From: Nitrospirae bacterium MYbin3
Lineage (GTDB): Bacteria > Nitrospirota > Thermodesulfovibrionia > Thermodesulfovibrionales > Dissulfurispiraceae
Assembly: GCA_002753335.1 (NCBI GenBank)
Contig: PEAD01000008.1
Location: 1-64,000, forward strand
DNA length: 64,000 nt
Reading direction: 5' to 3'
A program made the position numbers and the translations under genes. This document shows positions 7,075 to 14,836 of the stretch, one piece after another. Numbering within the stretch: position 1 is the stretch's first letter; each line of letters begins with the position of its first letter. The notes below the pieces were generated by a model, which had not been told where the DNA came from, searched no databases, and saw only the letters and a list, made by a program, of their open reading frames with translations.

Positions 7075-7484
7075 AAGCAAAAGCGATTCTTGACACATCA
7101 TTTCTTGTTGAGCATTTCAGAAAGGAAAATGTACAAGGCTTATTTTTACAGCTAAACCAATACTATCATATAACCTTCAGCAGTGTGGTCTTGATGGAGT
7201 TGCTTTCTGGCGCGTATGACAGAAAAGAGCGCAGGCTTCTTGAACAAATCAAAAGGAACTTCAGTGTCGTGACCCCGACCGAAAAACACTGGTGGTCGAC
7301 AGGAGAGACCCTGATGAAATTACGCGCATTAAAAAAAATAGACCCTGCAAGGATGAAAGGCCTTCTTGCGGATGTTCTTATAGCTGTTTCGGCAAGGGAC
7401 ATAGGAGCAGCATTGATAACAAAAAATGCGAAAGACTTTCAACTGATCAAGGAAGTGCTGGATTTTAAGCTGATTGCAGTTTAA
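7071..7484 (+). CDS. vapC: VapC-type PIN-domain ribonuclease toxin
   Basis: 137 aa, TTG start inside the vapB stop. PIN-domain acidic residues are visible: ILDTSFLVEHF (Asp near position 7), VVLMELLSGAY (Glu), and LLADVLIAVSARDIGAALITKNAKDFQLI (two Asp). VapC toxins are Mg-dependent RNases that typically cut tRNAs or rRNA when freed from VapB. Its last 20 bases overlap the 3' end of the convergent metallo-beta-lactamase gene, suggesting the module inserted tightly beside it or that ends were remodelled. The key acidic residues look intact, so it should be active. Confidence 0.85.
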   Translation: MKAKAILDTSFLVEHFRKENVQGLFLQLNQYYHITFSSVVLMELLSGAYDRKERRLLEQIKRNFSVVTPTEKHWWSTGETLMKLRALKKIDPARMKGLLADVLIAVSARDIGAALITKNAKDFQLIKEVLDFKLIAV

Positions 7485-8448
7485 CCCCTCTGAACGCCTC
7501 TTCCGCTTCAGCGTAAAGCTCATCAACGCAATCCATGTACCTCGGAGAAAAATGCAGTATTTTTAAGGCCCCAACTTTGGCCTTTCTCGCGATCTCACCC
7601 GCAAGCGCGGCGGTTAGATGATGGCGCTCCTCGGCCAGCTCAAGGTCTTTATTCATAAAATAGGCCTCGCAAAACAGAATGTCCGAACCGCGAACAAACT
7701 CGACCGCTTTTTCGATATTGCTTGACAGCGGGGCTGTATCCATAAGATATGAAATTTTTTGCCCCCTTGTTATATCCGCAAACTCTTTAAGCTCGGCAGC
7801 ACGAAATTCTTTTTCATCAACTTTAATAGAGCAGCTTTCATCCCCGCTTCTTATCGCCTTCTTTAGGTCAGAAAGCCACGGGCCAACAGAAAAGTCGCGC
7901 TCCTCAAGAAGCGCCTTGTTAATGTTTATATGAAACTCCTCTTCGATGGAATAAGCGATAACAGGAATGCTGTGGGACAGCCGCAGCGCTTTAACCTTAA
8001 ACAACGGCTCTTCCACTATTATGCCGCTAAAATCGGTAGCGGGATTTTCTACAGCCTTAAATCTATTTGAAGCATAAAAGCTTGAATGTCGGACAACCTT
8101 TTCACCTATGCCGAACACCTCGACTTTAAGCGGATATTTTGCTATAAGGTTCCATGTATATCCTCTCAGCTTCCCTTCAACACATTCGATTATGTCCTCC
8201 GGTCCGAATATTCGCAGCGGCTCCTCTCTTCTCAAAAGATTCCTGAACAGCTCGTCAATTCCGATAAAATGATCCATATGCGCATGAGTTACGAACACAT
8301 CACTTATCCTCATCATGCTTGCCGCAGACAACCGGCAAAGCGCACCCGCATCAAACAACAGATTCCGGCCCTCTCGGAGAAGTCTGACTAACAGGCACGG
8401 GTCTTCGAAAGGTTCATTTACTATTGAAGCGTGAAAAGTTGGTTTCAT
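7465..8448 (-). CDS. Ribonuclease Z-like metallo-beta-lactamase fold hydrolase
   Basis: 327 aa from the ATG at 8448 (MKPTFHASIVNEPFEDP); a GTG extension to 8496 would add 16 residues unlike the family start. The zinc motif is FVTHAHMDHFIG (HxHxDH); further ligands are in LSHSIPVIAY, YLMDTAP (Asp) and LKILHFSPRY (His). This is the RNase Z/ElaC branch, which processes tRNA 3' ends, though the distance from true RNase Z leaves the substrate open. A TATAAT box ends nine bases upstream of the ATG and there is no Shine-Dalgarno site. Monocistronic and divergent from the galT-like gene. Confidence 0.8.
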   Translation of the reverse strand: MKPTFHASIVNEPFEDPCLLVRLLREGRNLLFDAGALCRLSAASMMRISDVFVTHAHMDHFIGIDELFRNLLRREEPLRIFGPEDIIECVEGKLRGYTWNLIAKYPLKVEVFGIGEKVVRHSSFYASNRFKAVENPATDFSGIIVEEPLFKVKALRLSHSIPVIAYSIEEEFHININKALLEERDFSVGPWLSDLKKAIRSGDESCSIKVDEKEFRAAELKEFADITRGQKISYLMDTAPLSSNIEKAVEFVRGSDILFCEAYFMNKDLELAEERHHLTAALAGEIARKAKVGALKILHFSPRYMDCVDELYAEAEEAFRGVKLQSA

Positions 8449-8457
8449 AGTGATATA

Positions 8458-8463
8458 ATTATA
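8458..8463 (-). promoter_or_regulatory. TATAAT box nine bases from the start of the RNase Z-like gene
   Basis: A perfect minus-strand TATAAT with no ribosome site between it and the ATG at 8448. It suggests a leaderless or nearly leaderless transcript. The -35 region is not recognisable. Confidence 0.45.
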
Positions 8464-8547
8464 ACCGAAGCGACAATGACCATACATACAAGTCACGCCA
8501 CGGCTTACCTAAAATAAAATGACAACGATACGTTTTAAGGAGGATAC

Positions 8548-9546
8548 ATGCCTGAATTAAGAAAAGACCCTATATCCGGCAGATGGGTGATCATATCTGT
8601 CGAAAGGGGAAAGAGACCGTCAGACTTCACTTCACCTTCGCAGAAAAGAAAGGCGGGCGGATTCTGTCCGTTCTGTCCGGGCAACGAGAATACGACCACT
8701 TCAGAAATCATTGTTTTCAGACCTGCAAGCACCGCGCCGAACTCTCCCGGCTGGTCCTTGAGAGTTGTGCCCAACAAATTTCCTGCGCTCCAGATACATG
8801 GCGACCTTAACAAAACAGGGGAAGGAGTATTCGACAAGATGAGCGGCATAGGCGCCCACGAAGTTATAATCGAAACCTCCGACCACCTTCTGTCACTCGC
8901 CACAATTCCGCTGCGTGCCGTTGAAGATGTTCTATGGGCTTACTATTTCAGGCTGAACGATCTTAAAAAAGATTTACGACTCAAATACGCCCTCATTTTC
9001 AAAAATGAGGGTGAGATAGCGGGCGCCTCACTGGAACATACACATTCACAGCTTATCGCCCTTCCCATCGTGCCAAAGACGGTAAGAGAAGAGATGGAGT
9101 CGTCAAAAAAATATTATGACAGCAAAGAGCGCTGCATATTCTGCGACATCATAAATCAGGAAATAGAGGCGGACAAAAGAGTGATCTACGAAAATGACAA
9201 ATACGTAGCGCTTTCGCCCTTTGCGCCGAGAGACCCTTTTGAAACATGGATAATGCCTAAAAAGCATGAGTCGGCCTTTATGCCTGCGGACAAAAGTTTT
9301 GCGAGCCTTGCAGAGATACTGCAAAGAACGCTCAAGCAGCTCGATAAAGTTCTCGATTCTCCGCCGTACAATTTCATACTGCACACTTCTCCTTTTAAAG
9401 AGGAGCAGAACGACTATTACCACTGGCACATAGAAATCATGCCGCGCCTTTTAAAGAGGGCCGGATTTGAATGGGGCTCCGGTTTTTACATAAATCCAAC
9501 GCCTCCGGAAGAGGCCACAAAGTTTATGAGAGACGCCAAGATATAA
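8548..9546 (+). CDS. galT: Galactose-1-phosphate uridylyltransferase-like nucleotidyltransferase
   Basis: 332 aa, HIT superfamily. The N-terminus MPELRKDPISGRWVII is the GalT signature. Zinc-type cysteine pairs are seen in FCPFCPGNE and CIFCDI; the catalytic HIT motif reads LEHTHSQLIALP; a second histidine segment is YYHWHIEIMPR. GalT transfers UMP between UDP-glucose and galactose-1-phosphate in the Leloir pathway. No other gal gene is near, and relatives of this kind in non-enteric bacteria can act on ADP- or other sugar nucleotides, so the exact substrate is uncertain. Strong AAGGAGG ribosome site. The kinase gene follows after seven bases. Confidence 0.85.
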   Translation: MPELRKDPISGRWVIISVERGKRPSDFTSPSQKRKAGGFCPFCPGNENTTTSEIIVFRPASTAPNSPGWSLRVVPNKFPALQIHGDLNKTGEGVFDKMSGIGAHEVIIETSDHLLSLATIPLRAVEDVLWAYYFRLNDLKKDLRLKYALIFKNEGEIAGASLEHTHSQLIALPIVPKTVREEMESSKKYYDSKERCIFCDIINQEIEADKRVIYENDKYVALSPFAPRDPFETWIMPKKHESAFMPADKSFASLAEILQRTLKQLDKVLDSPPYNFILHTSPFKEEQNDYYHWHIEIMPRLLKRAGFEWGSGFYINPTPPEEATKFMRDAKI

Positions 9547-9553
9547 AGACTTT

Positions 9554-12274
9554 ATGGACGAAAACACAAATTCACTAGCGTTCGGGCAGCCCCATCCTGA
9601 TGGGGTCTTTTTGAACGACGACAGCAATATTCTTAATACGCTGAGAGACGCGGTTGAAAAGAATGCGGAGCTGTACAAAAAAACAACCGAACACCTTAAC
9701 AGAATTACGGTTATATACGAGCTTACAAAAGCCATAATCTCGCTTAACAATTTTGATGAACTGCTGAAAAAAATAACCGAAGAAGTTGCAAAGCTCTTCA
9801 ATGCCTCCGGTTCTATGATCCGCTTTATGGAAGATGACAGCCTGAAGATTAAGGCCTCTTACGGTGTTCCTCCCGAACTGATAGATGCGATATCTGTGGG
9901 ACTAGGCGAAGGCTTGGCCGGGACCTCCGCAAAAGAAGGGCGCACTATTTTAGTAAAATCTGCAGAAGAGTTCGGCCCGATAACGCCGGTCATAAACATC
10001 CGGACCGCAGTAAGCATTCCTCTGAAGATAGGCAATGAGGTTATAGGCACCTTCGGGATATTCGACAAAAAAAATCCGGATGGAAGCGATGCGTCCTTTA
10101 CAGAAGAAGATGTCACGATGCTTGAAGGCTTCGCGACCATAGCCGCCATAGTAATAGAAAAATCGATCATATATGAAAATGCATTAAGACAGGAGCGAGA
10201 GGCAAACGAGGCAAGAAAGCAGGTTGAAGAACTCAAGGACTATCTGCAAGGTTTGATCGAAAACTCGGCCGATGCGATAGTAACTTCGGACTTGAACGGT
10301 ATAGTAAAGTCATGGAACCTTGGCGCCGAAAAGATTTACGGTTTTACGAGAGAGGAGGCCATAGGGAGATTCCTTCCTTACCTGCCCGAATTTCTGGCCG
10401 AAATAGAAAATGATTATACCGGAAAAGTAAGAAGGGGAGAAACCCTTAAAGACATAGAGACTATCAGAAGGACTAAAGACGGAAAGTTGATAGATGTCAA
10501 TTTAACGCTTTCGCCAATAAAAAACATAAGCGGCGATGTAATTGCAATAAGCGGCATCGCCAGAGACATAACAGAAAAAAAGAGGGTTGAGAAAGACCTG
10601 CTTAGGAGAAACTCCGAACTTGCGCGCCTGCTTTTCATAAGCTCTGCAATGCGAGGCACCCTTGACCTGGACAGACTACTGCGAATGGTTCTTACCTCGG
10701 TGACAATGGGGGACGGCCTCGGCTTTAACCGGGCGATGCTGTTTCTGCTGGATGAAGAAAAAAACAGCCTGAAGGGCGCTATGGGGGTCGGACCTGCAAG
10801 CCATGAAGAGGCTTGGGAGATTTGGTCCCGTCTCTCGACAGAACAGAAAGACCTAAACTCCATAATGGAAGAGATAGAGAAAGGCCCCTTAAAAAAAGAC
10901 TCGTTCATGGACAGGCTTTGCAGCAGTGTTGTAGTGCCCCTCGAAGAGTTGACAATTCTTACCCTCGCAGTAAAAGAGAGGCGGTCTTTTAATGTAACCG
11001 ACATTCATTCCGAATCTCTTTCTGACCCTATTCTGATACAGCAGCTTGGCACATCGGCCTATGCTGTAGTCCCTCTCGTTTCTCAAGACCGGGTAATTGG
11101 GGCTATATGGGTTGACAACATGTTCTCGCGCAGGCCTATAACCGAACACGACATGGAGATTCTTCAGGGCTTCACGAATCAGATTGCATCAGCTATAGAA
11201 AATGTGCGTTTGTTTGATCAGGTCACACGAGCGGAACAGGAGCTCGAAAATATATTCGAATCCATCTCGGATATGCTGTATGTGGCGGATAAAAATTACA
11301 TCATAAAGAAGATCAACAAGGCGGTAATAAAAACCGTAGGCAAGACGGCTGCCGAAATCCTGGGCAAAAAAAGCTCCGACATATTCGGTGATATTGCGGC
11401 CGAGTGGGAAGCTTGCCCAATGCCTGCCGGAGGCTCCCAGCACGATGCCTTTGTTCGAGAGCTTGAAGATTTGAACCTTGGAGGCACCTATCTTGTTTCA
11501 TGTTCACCGATTATTAATGTAAGCGGAGATGTTATAGGCACGGTGCATCTTTTGCGGGACATAACCGAACTAAAAAAACTGCGCGAGCGTGTGACGTTCA
11601 CCGAAAGAATGGCTGCGCTCGGAGAGATGGCCGCAAAGGTGGCGCATGAAATACGCAACCCATTGCTCTCTATCGGCGGTTTTGCGAGACGGCTCGAGAA
11701 GCAGGTTGACTCGGGCGTTAAGGAATACGCAAAAATAATTGTGGACGAGGTGGGTAGGCTCGAAAGCATGCTCAACGATACGCTCAGCTTTGTTAAAGTA
11801 TCACCAATTCATAAACGAGAAGTTGAGCTTGGCGAGTTAATAAACAATATTATCCATCTTCTGGACCCTGCGGTAGTTTACAGAGGCAATATTTTAAGAA
11901 CAGAATACGACCAGCCTATTACCGCAAAAGTGGATCCCGACAGGCTAAAAGAAGCTGTCATAAATGTTGTAACCAACGCAAACCAGTCCACGGATATGGG
12001 TACCATTACAATACGCGCCTATAAAGCTCAGTCTGATGAAAACACCGATCACAATAATTATGCTGTGCTTGAAATAGAGGACGACGGGCCGGGCATCAAA
12101 GATGAAGACATAAAGCGAATTTTCAATCCTTTTTTTACAACAAGGTCAACAGGAACAGGCCTAGGCCTTTCTATAACAAAAAGGATAATCGAAGATCACG
12201 GAGGCAGAATAGAGGTTAAAAGCGCAGTGGGCAAAGGAACCAGGTTTAATTTCTATCTGCCGATGGATGAATAA
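9554..12274 (+). CDS. Soluble GAF/PAS sensor histidine kinase
   Basis: 906 aa, no membrane segment, so a cytoplasmic sensor. Domain order by sequence: GAF (about 60-205), a linker coiled coil, PAS (about 228-345, NSADAIVTSDLNGIVKSWN), a second GAF (about 365-560), a second PAS (about 570-680), HisKA with phospho-acceptor His698 in KVAHEIRNPLLS, and HATPase (about 795-905; VTNANQS N-box, DDGPGI, TGTGLGL). It phosphorylates a receiver partner; the single-domain receiver 36 bases downstream is the obvious candidate. The first ATG at 9554 lacks a ribosome site, and codons 13-20 carry a terminator-like hairpin. A TTG at 9611, preceded by GGGG, is an alternative start 19 residues in. Confidence 0.9.
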   Translation: MDENTNSLAFGQPHPDGVFLNDDSNILNTLRDAVEKNAELYKKTTEHLNRITVIYELTKAIISLNNFDELLKKITEEVAKLFNASGSMIRFMEDDSLKIKASYGVPPELIDAISVGLGEGLAGTSAKEGRTILVKSAEEFGPITPVINIRTAVSIPLKIGNEVIGTFGIFDKKNPDGSDASFTEEDVTMLEGFATIAAIVIEKSIIYENALRQEREANEARKQVEELKDYLQGLIENSADAIVTSDLNGIVKSWNLGAEKIYGFTREEAIGRFLPYLPEFLAEIENDYTGKVRRGETLKDIETIRRTKDGKLIDVNLTLSPIKNISGDVIAISGIARDITEKKRVEKDLLRRNSELARLLFISSAMRGTLDLDRLLRMVLTSVTMGDGLGFNRAMLFLLDEEKNSLKGAMGVGPASHEEAWEIWSRLSTEQKDLNSIMEEIEKGPLKKDSFMDRLCSSVVVPLEELTILTLAVKERRSFNVTDIHSESLSDPILIQQLGTSAYAVVPLVSQDRVIGAIWVDNMFSRRPITEHDMEILQGFTNQIASAIENVRLFDQVTRAEQELENIFESISDMLYVADKNYIIKKINKAVIKTVGKTAAEILGKKSSDIFGDIAAEWEACPMPAGGSQHDAFVRELEDLNLGGTYLVSCSPIINVSGDVIGTVHLLRDITELKKLRERVTFTERMAALGEMAAKVAHEIRNPLLSIGGFARRLEKQVDSGVKEYAKIIVDEVGRLESMLNDTLSFVKVSPIHKREVELGELINNIIHLLDPAVVYRGNILRTEYDQPITAKVDPDRLKEAVINVVTNANQSTDMGTITIRAYKAQSDENTDHNNYAVLEIEDDGPGIKDEDIKRIFNPFFTTRSTGTGLGLSITKRIIEDHGGRIEVKSAVGKGTRFNFYLPMDE
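9590..9612 (+). terminator. Terminator-like hairpin at the start of the kinase reading frame
   Basis: CCCCAT-CCTG-ATGGGG (9590-9605) followed by TCTTTTT. It is shaped like an intrinsic terminator for the galT-like gene but lies inside the annotated beginning of the kinase frame. Either the kinase starts later (TTG at 9611) or the hairpin attenuates its transcription. Confidence 0.5.
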
Positions 12275-12310
12275 GAATAAAGATGATAAAATAGTCTTAG
12301 GAGGAGAGAT

Positions 12311-12661
12311 ATGAAAATTCTTGTTGTGGACGACGAAAAAAACATTCTTAAGCTGTATCAGGCAGAACTCGAAGATGAGGGCTACACCGTTTTTACCGCA
12401 AACTCGGGCAAAGAGGCTCTCGAGGTTTTCGAGAAGGAGAAGCCTGATCTGATTACACTCGACATTCTGATGCCTGATATAGACGGCATTCAGGTGCTCA
12501 GACAGATTAAAGAAAAGAACCCGCAGATTCCGGTAATAATGCTGACCGCATATGATTACAGGGACGATTTTTCGGTCTGGGTGTCTGACGGATATGTGGT
12601 CAAATCCTCTGATCTGACAAACCTCAAAGCAACGATCAAACAGATAATTGACAAGAAATGA
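12311..12661 (+). CDS. Single-domain response regulator (receiver only)
   Basis: 116 aa, only a receiver domain. The acidic pocket DDE at 7-9, the phospho-acceptor Asp51 (ITLDILMPD), a Thr in VIMLTAY and the conserved Lys in YVVKSSD are all present. There is no output domain, so it would act by protein contact, like CheY or Spo0F. It lies 36 bases after the GAF/PAS kinase with a strong AGGAGG site and is probably its partner. The segment between beta4 and beta5 (YDYRDDFSVWVSDG) is somewhat divergent. Confidence 0.9.
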   Translation: MKILVVDDEKNILKLYQAELEDEGYTVFTANSGKEALEVFEKEKPDLITLDILMPDIDGIQVLRQIKEKNPQIPVIMLTAYDYRDDFSVWVSDGYVVKSSDLTNLKATIKQIIDKK

Positions 12662-13895
12662 CCGGCTGCTGACCTTACGTGCAGAAATTCCTGCATACGG
12701 CGGGCTTGCGCTCGCCCGGCTCGAAGGCAAAGTTGTTTTTATCAAAGGAGCCATACCTGGAGAACTTGTAACCGCAGTTATAGAAAAAGAAGCAAAAGAT
12801 TTTTCTTACGCTGCCGCCGTAGACATACTGGAACCCTCGCCCTTTCGCACAAAACCCCGCTGCAGATTCTTCGGCAGATGCGGTGGCTGTCAGCTTCAGT
12901 TCATAACTCACGAATCTCAGGTGAATATGAAAAGTGAAATTCTGAGGGACAATCTCAAGAGAATAGGCAAAATTGAACAGCCTATCGCAGACTCTATAAT
13001 ATCCCAAAACCCTTGGAACTACAGGCTCCGGGGCCAGTTCAAGGTCCACAATCAAACCGCCGGGTTTTACATGGAAAAGACAAGAACAGTCATAGATATC
13101 GACGAATGTCCGCTTATGTCAGAAGAGGTCAACAAACTTTTTGCGAACACAAAAAAAATGCTGCACGAGCTGGGATTGGAAGAAATCCATATATCGTCAG
13201 GCGATACCTCGACGGTTTTGCTTAAACCCTCCGAAGGTTCAATGTCCGGTGCAGATGACCGGATAGCAGATAAACTTCTTCAATGCGGATTTAAAGGGGT
13301 GGTCATACAAAAAGGAAAAAACTCCTTCAAGTCTTGGGGGCAGGCTTATACAATTTTGGAGCTTGCGGGGATTAAATATACGGTATCGCCCTTAAGTTTT
13401 TTTCAGGCAAACTGGCCGGTCAATCTAAATGTATTAAAAGAAATGATCAACCTGCTGTCTCCGCTTAGGGACAAGCATATTATCGATCTGTATTCCGGGG
13501 CCGGGAATTTCACACTGCCTCTAGCGCAGCATGCGGCTGAAGTTATTGCTGTCGAAGAAAATCCGCATGCGGTAAAAGATGGAATAAGAAACCTCGAAAT
13601 AAACAACATTCAAAACTGCAGATTCATAAAGTCCACGGCCGAGGAATACAATAAACTTAAAGGCTGCGACACACTGATTCTCGACCCGCCCCGGCCGGGG
13701 CTGACAGACCGAGTTTGCAGAAATATTATTTCATCAAAACCGGAACAGCTGATTTATGTTTCATGCAATCCTGCGACATTTGCGCGCGATCTCAAAAAAC
13801 TGTGCAAGGAATATGAGCTGAGTACTGTTAAGATGATCGATTTTTTTCCACAGACGTATCACATAGAATCGATTGCGGTTTTGAACCTCAGATGA
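12648..13895 (+). CDS. rlmD: 23S rRNA (uracil-5-)-methyltransferase RlmD-type
   Basis: 415 aa. The TTG start at 12648 overlaps the end of the receiver gene. N-terminal TRAM-like domain (residues about 5-60), then a [4Fe-4S] cysteine cluster in PRCRFFGRCGGCQLQ, then a SAM-dependent methyltransferase fold (DLYSGAGNFTLPLA) and the catalytic C-terminal motifs LILDPPRPGL and YVSCNPATFARDL, where the Cys is the nucleophile. This is the RlmC/RlmD/TrmA family making 5-methyluridine. The Fe-S cluster and TRAM favour an rRNA enzyme over tRNA TrmA; which uracil is modified cannot be told. Overlaps miaA by four bases. Confidence 0.88.
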   Translation: MTRNDRLLTLRAEIPAYGGLALARLEGKVVFIKGAIPGELVTAVIEKEAKDFSYAAAVDILEPSPFRTKPRCRFFGRCGGCQLQFITHESQVNMKSEILRDNLKRIGKIEQPIADSIISQNPWNYRLRGQFKVHNQTAGFYMEKTRTVIDIDECPLMSEEVNKLFANTKKMLHELGLEEIHISSGDTSTVLLKPSEGSMSGADDRIADKLLQCGFKGVVIQKGKNSFKSWGQAYTILELAGIKYTVSPLSFFQANWPVNLNVLKEMINLLSPLRDKHIIDLYSGAGNFTLPLAQHAAEVIAVEENPHAVKDGIRNLEINNIQNCRFIKSTAEEYNKLKGCDTLILDPPRPGLTDRVCRNIISSKPEQLIYVSCNPATFARDLKKLCKEYELSTVKMIDFFPQTYHIESIAVLNLR

Positions 13896-14836
13896 AAAAA
13901 GCTATCATACTGCTCGGCCCCACAGGAGTCGGAAAGACCGGTGCTTCGCTTCTCCTTGCAGATCATCTATCCACAGAAATCATAAGCTCCGATTCGATGC
14001 AGGTCTATCGGCATATGGACATCGGCACCGCAAAACCTTCCAAAGACGAGCAGAAAAAAGTCACCCATCACATGATAGACATTGTGGAGCCATGGGAGCC
14101 TTTCAGCACAGGCGACTATATTTCAAGGGCCTTGCCTGTATTCGAAAATATTTTTTCTACCAGAAAAATCCCCTTGGTTACCGGTGGAACCGGATTGTAC
14201 ATAAAGGCTATGACACGCGGTATTTTTGAAGGACCTTCGGCAGACAAAAATCTGCGAAACGAACTTGCAGAAAACGAGGCACAAGAACCGCGCAGTCTTT
14301 ATGCGATGCTGAAAAAACTTGATGCGGCGGCAGCAGAAAAAATAATGCCTCAGGATATTCGCAGAACCATACGGGCCCTCGAAGTCTGCATAAAGAGCGG
14401 AACAGCCATCTCCGACTTTCAGGCAAAACTCACAAAACCTTTTCCATACGATTTTTTAAAAATAGGGCTCATCAGAGAACGCAGCGAGCTTTACCGCTTA
14501 ATAGATGAAAGAGTTGATGCCATGCTTGCTTCAGGCCTTGTTGATGAAGCTTCTGCGGTGATTGACATGGTAGAAAAAAACAATGAAACTCCTGCCGAAT
14601 GTCCTGCCATGCAGGCCATAGGCTACAAAGAACTTGCGTTATACCTGAAAAAAGCGGAATCTTTAGATGATGCTGTTTCTCTGATTAAAAAACGCTCCCG
14701 CAACTATGCCAAGAGACAGCTTACATGGTTCAGAAAAGAGGAAGGCATAAAATGGGTTGATGTGACCGGTTTGTTTGATGCAAAAGAAATATTTTTTAAA
14801 GTTACGAATAGTGTCAATCTTTCAAGCTTAGACTAA
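13892..14836 (+). CDS. miaA: tRNA dimethylallyltransferase
   Basis: 314 aa. It adds the dimethylallyl group to A37 of tRNAs reading UNN codons. Motifs: P-loop GPTGVGKT (residues 9-16), the SDSMQVYRHMDIGTAKP segment with the catalytic Asp and Thr region, LVTGGTGLYIKA, and the C-terminal SRNYAKRQLTWFRKE tRNA-binding segment. The start overlaps the preceding methyltransferase by four bases, so two RNA modification genes are translationally coupled. Its 3' end overlaps dxs on the other strand by nine bases. Interestingly its prenyl donor derives from the MEP pathway encoded right next to it (dxs, ispA). Confidence 0.96.
   Translation: MKKAIILLGPTGVGKTGASLLLADHLSTEIISSDSMQVYRHMDIGTAKPSKDEQKKVTHHMIDIVEPWEPFSTGDYISRALPVFENIFSTRKIPLVTGGTGLYIKAMTRGIFEGPSADKNLRNELAENEAQEPRSLYAMLKKLDAAAAEKIMPQDIRRTIRALEVCIKSGTAISDFQAKLTKPFPYDFLKIGLIRERSELYRLIDERVDAMLASGLVDEASAVIDMVEKNNETPAECPAMQAIGYKELALYLKKAESLDDAVSLIKKRSRNYAKRQLTWFRKEEGIKWVDVTGLFDAKEIFFKVTNSVNLSSLD

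Noticed and set aside
10414-11004. Ser/Arg-rich minus-strand frame (196 codons) inside the histidine kinase
   Set aside because: Typical low-complexity antisense shadow of a coding region; the kinase domains on the plus strand are continuous.
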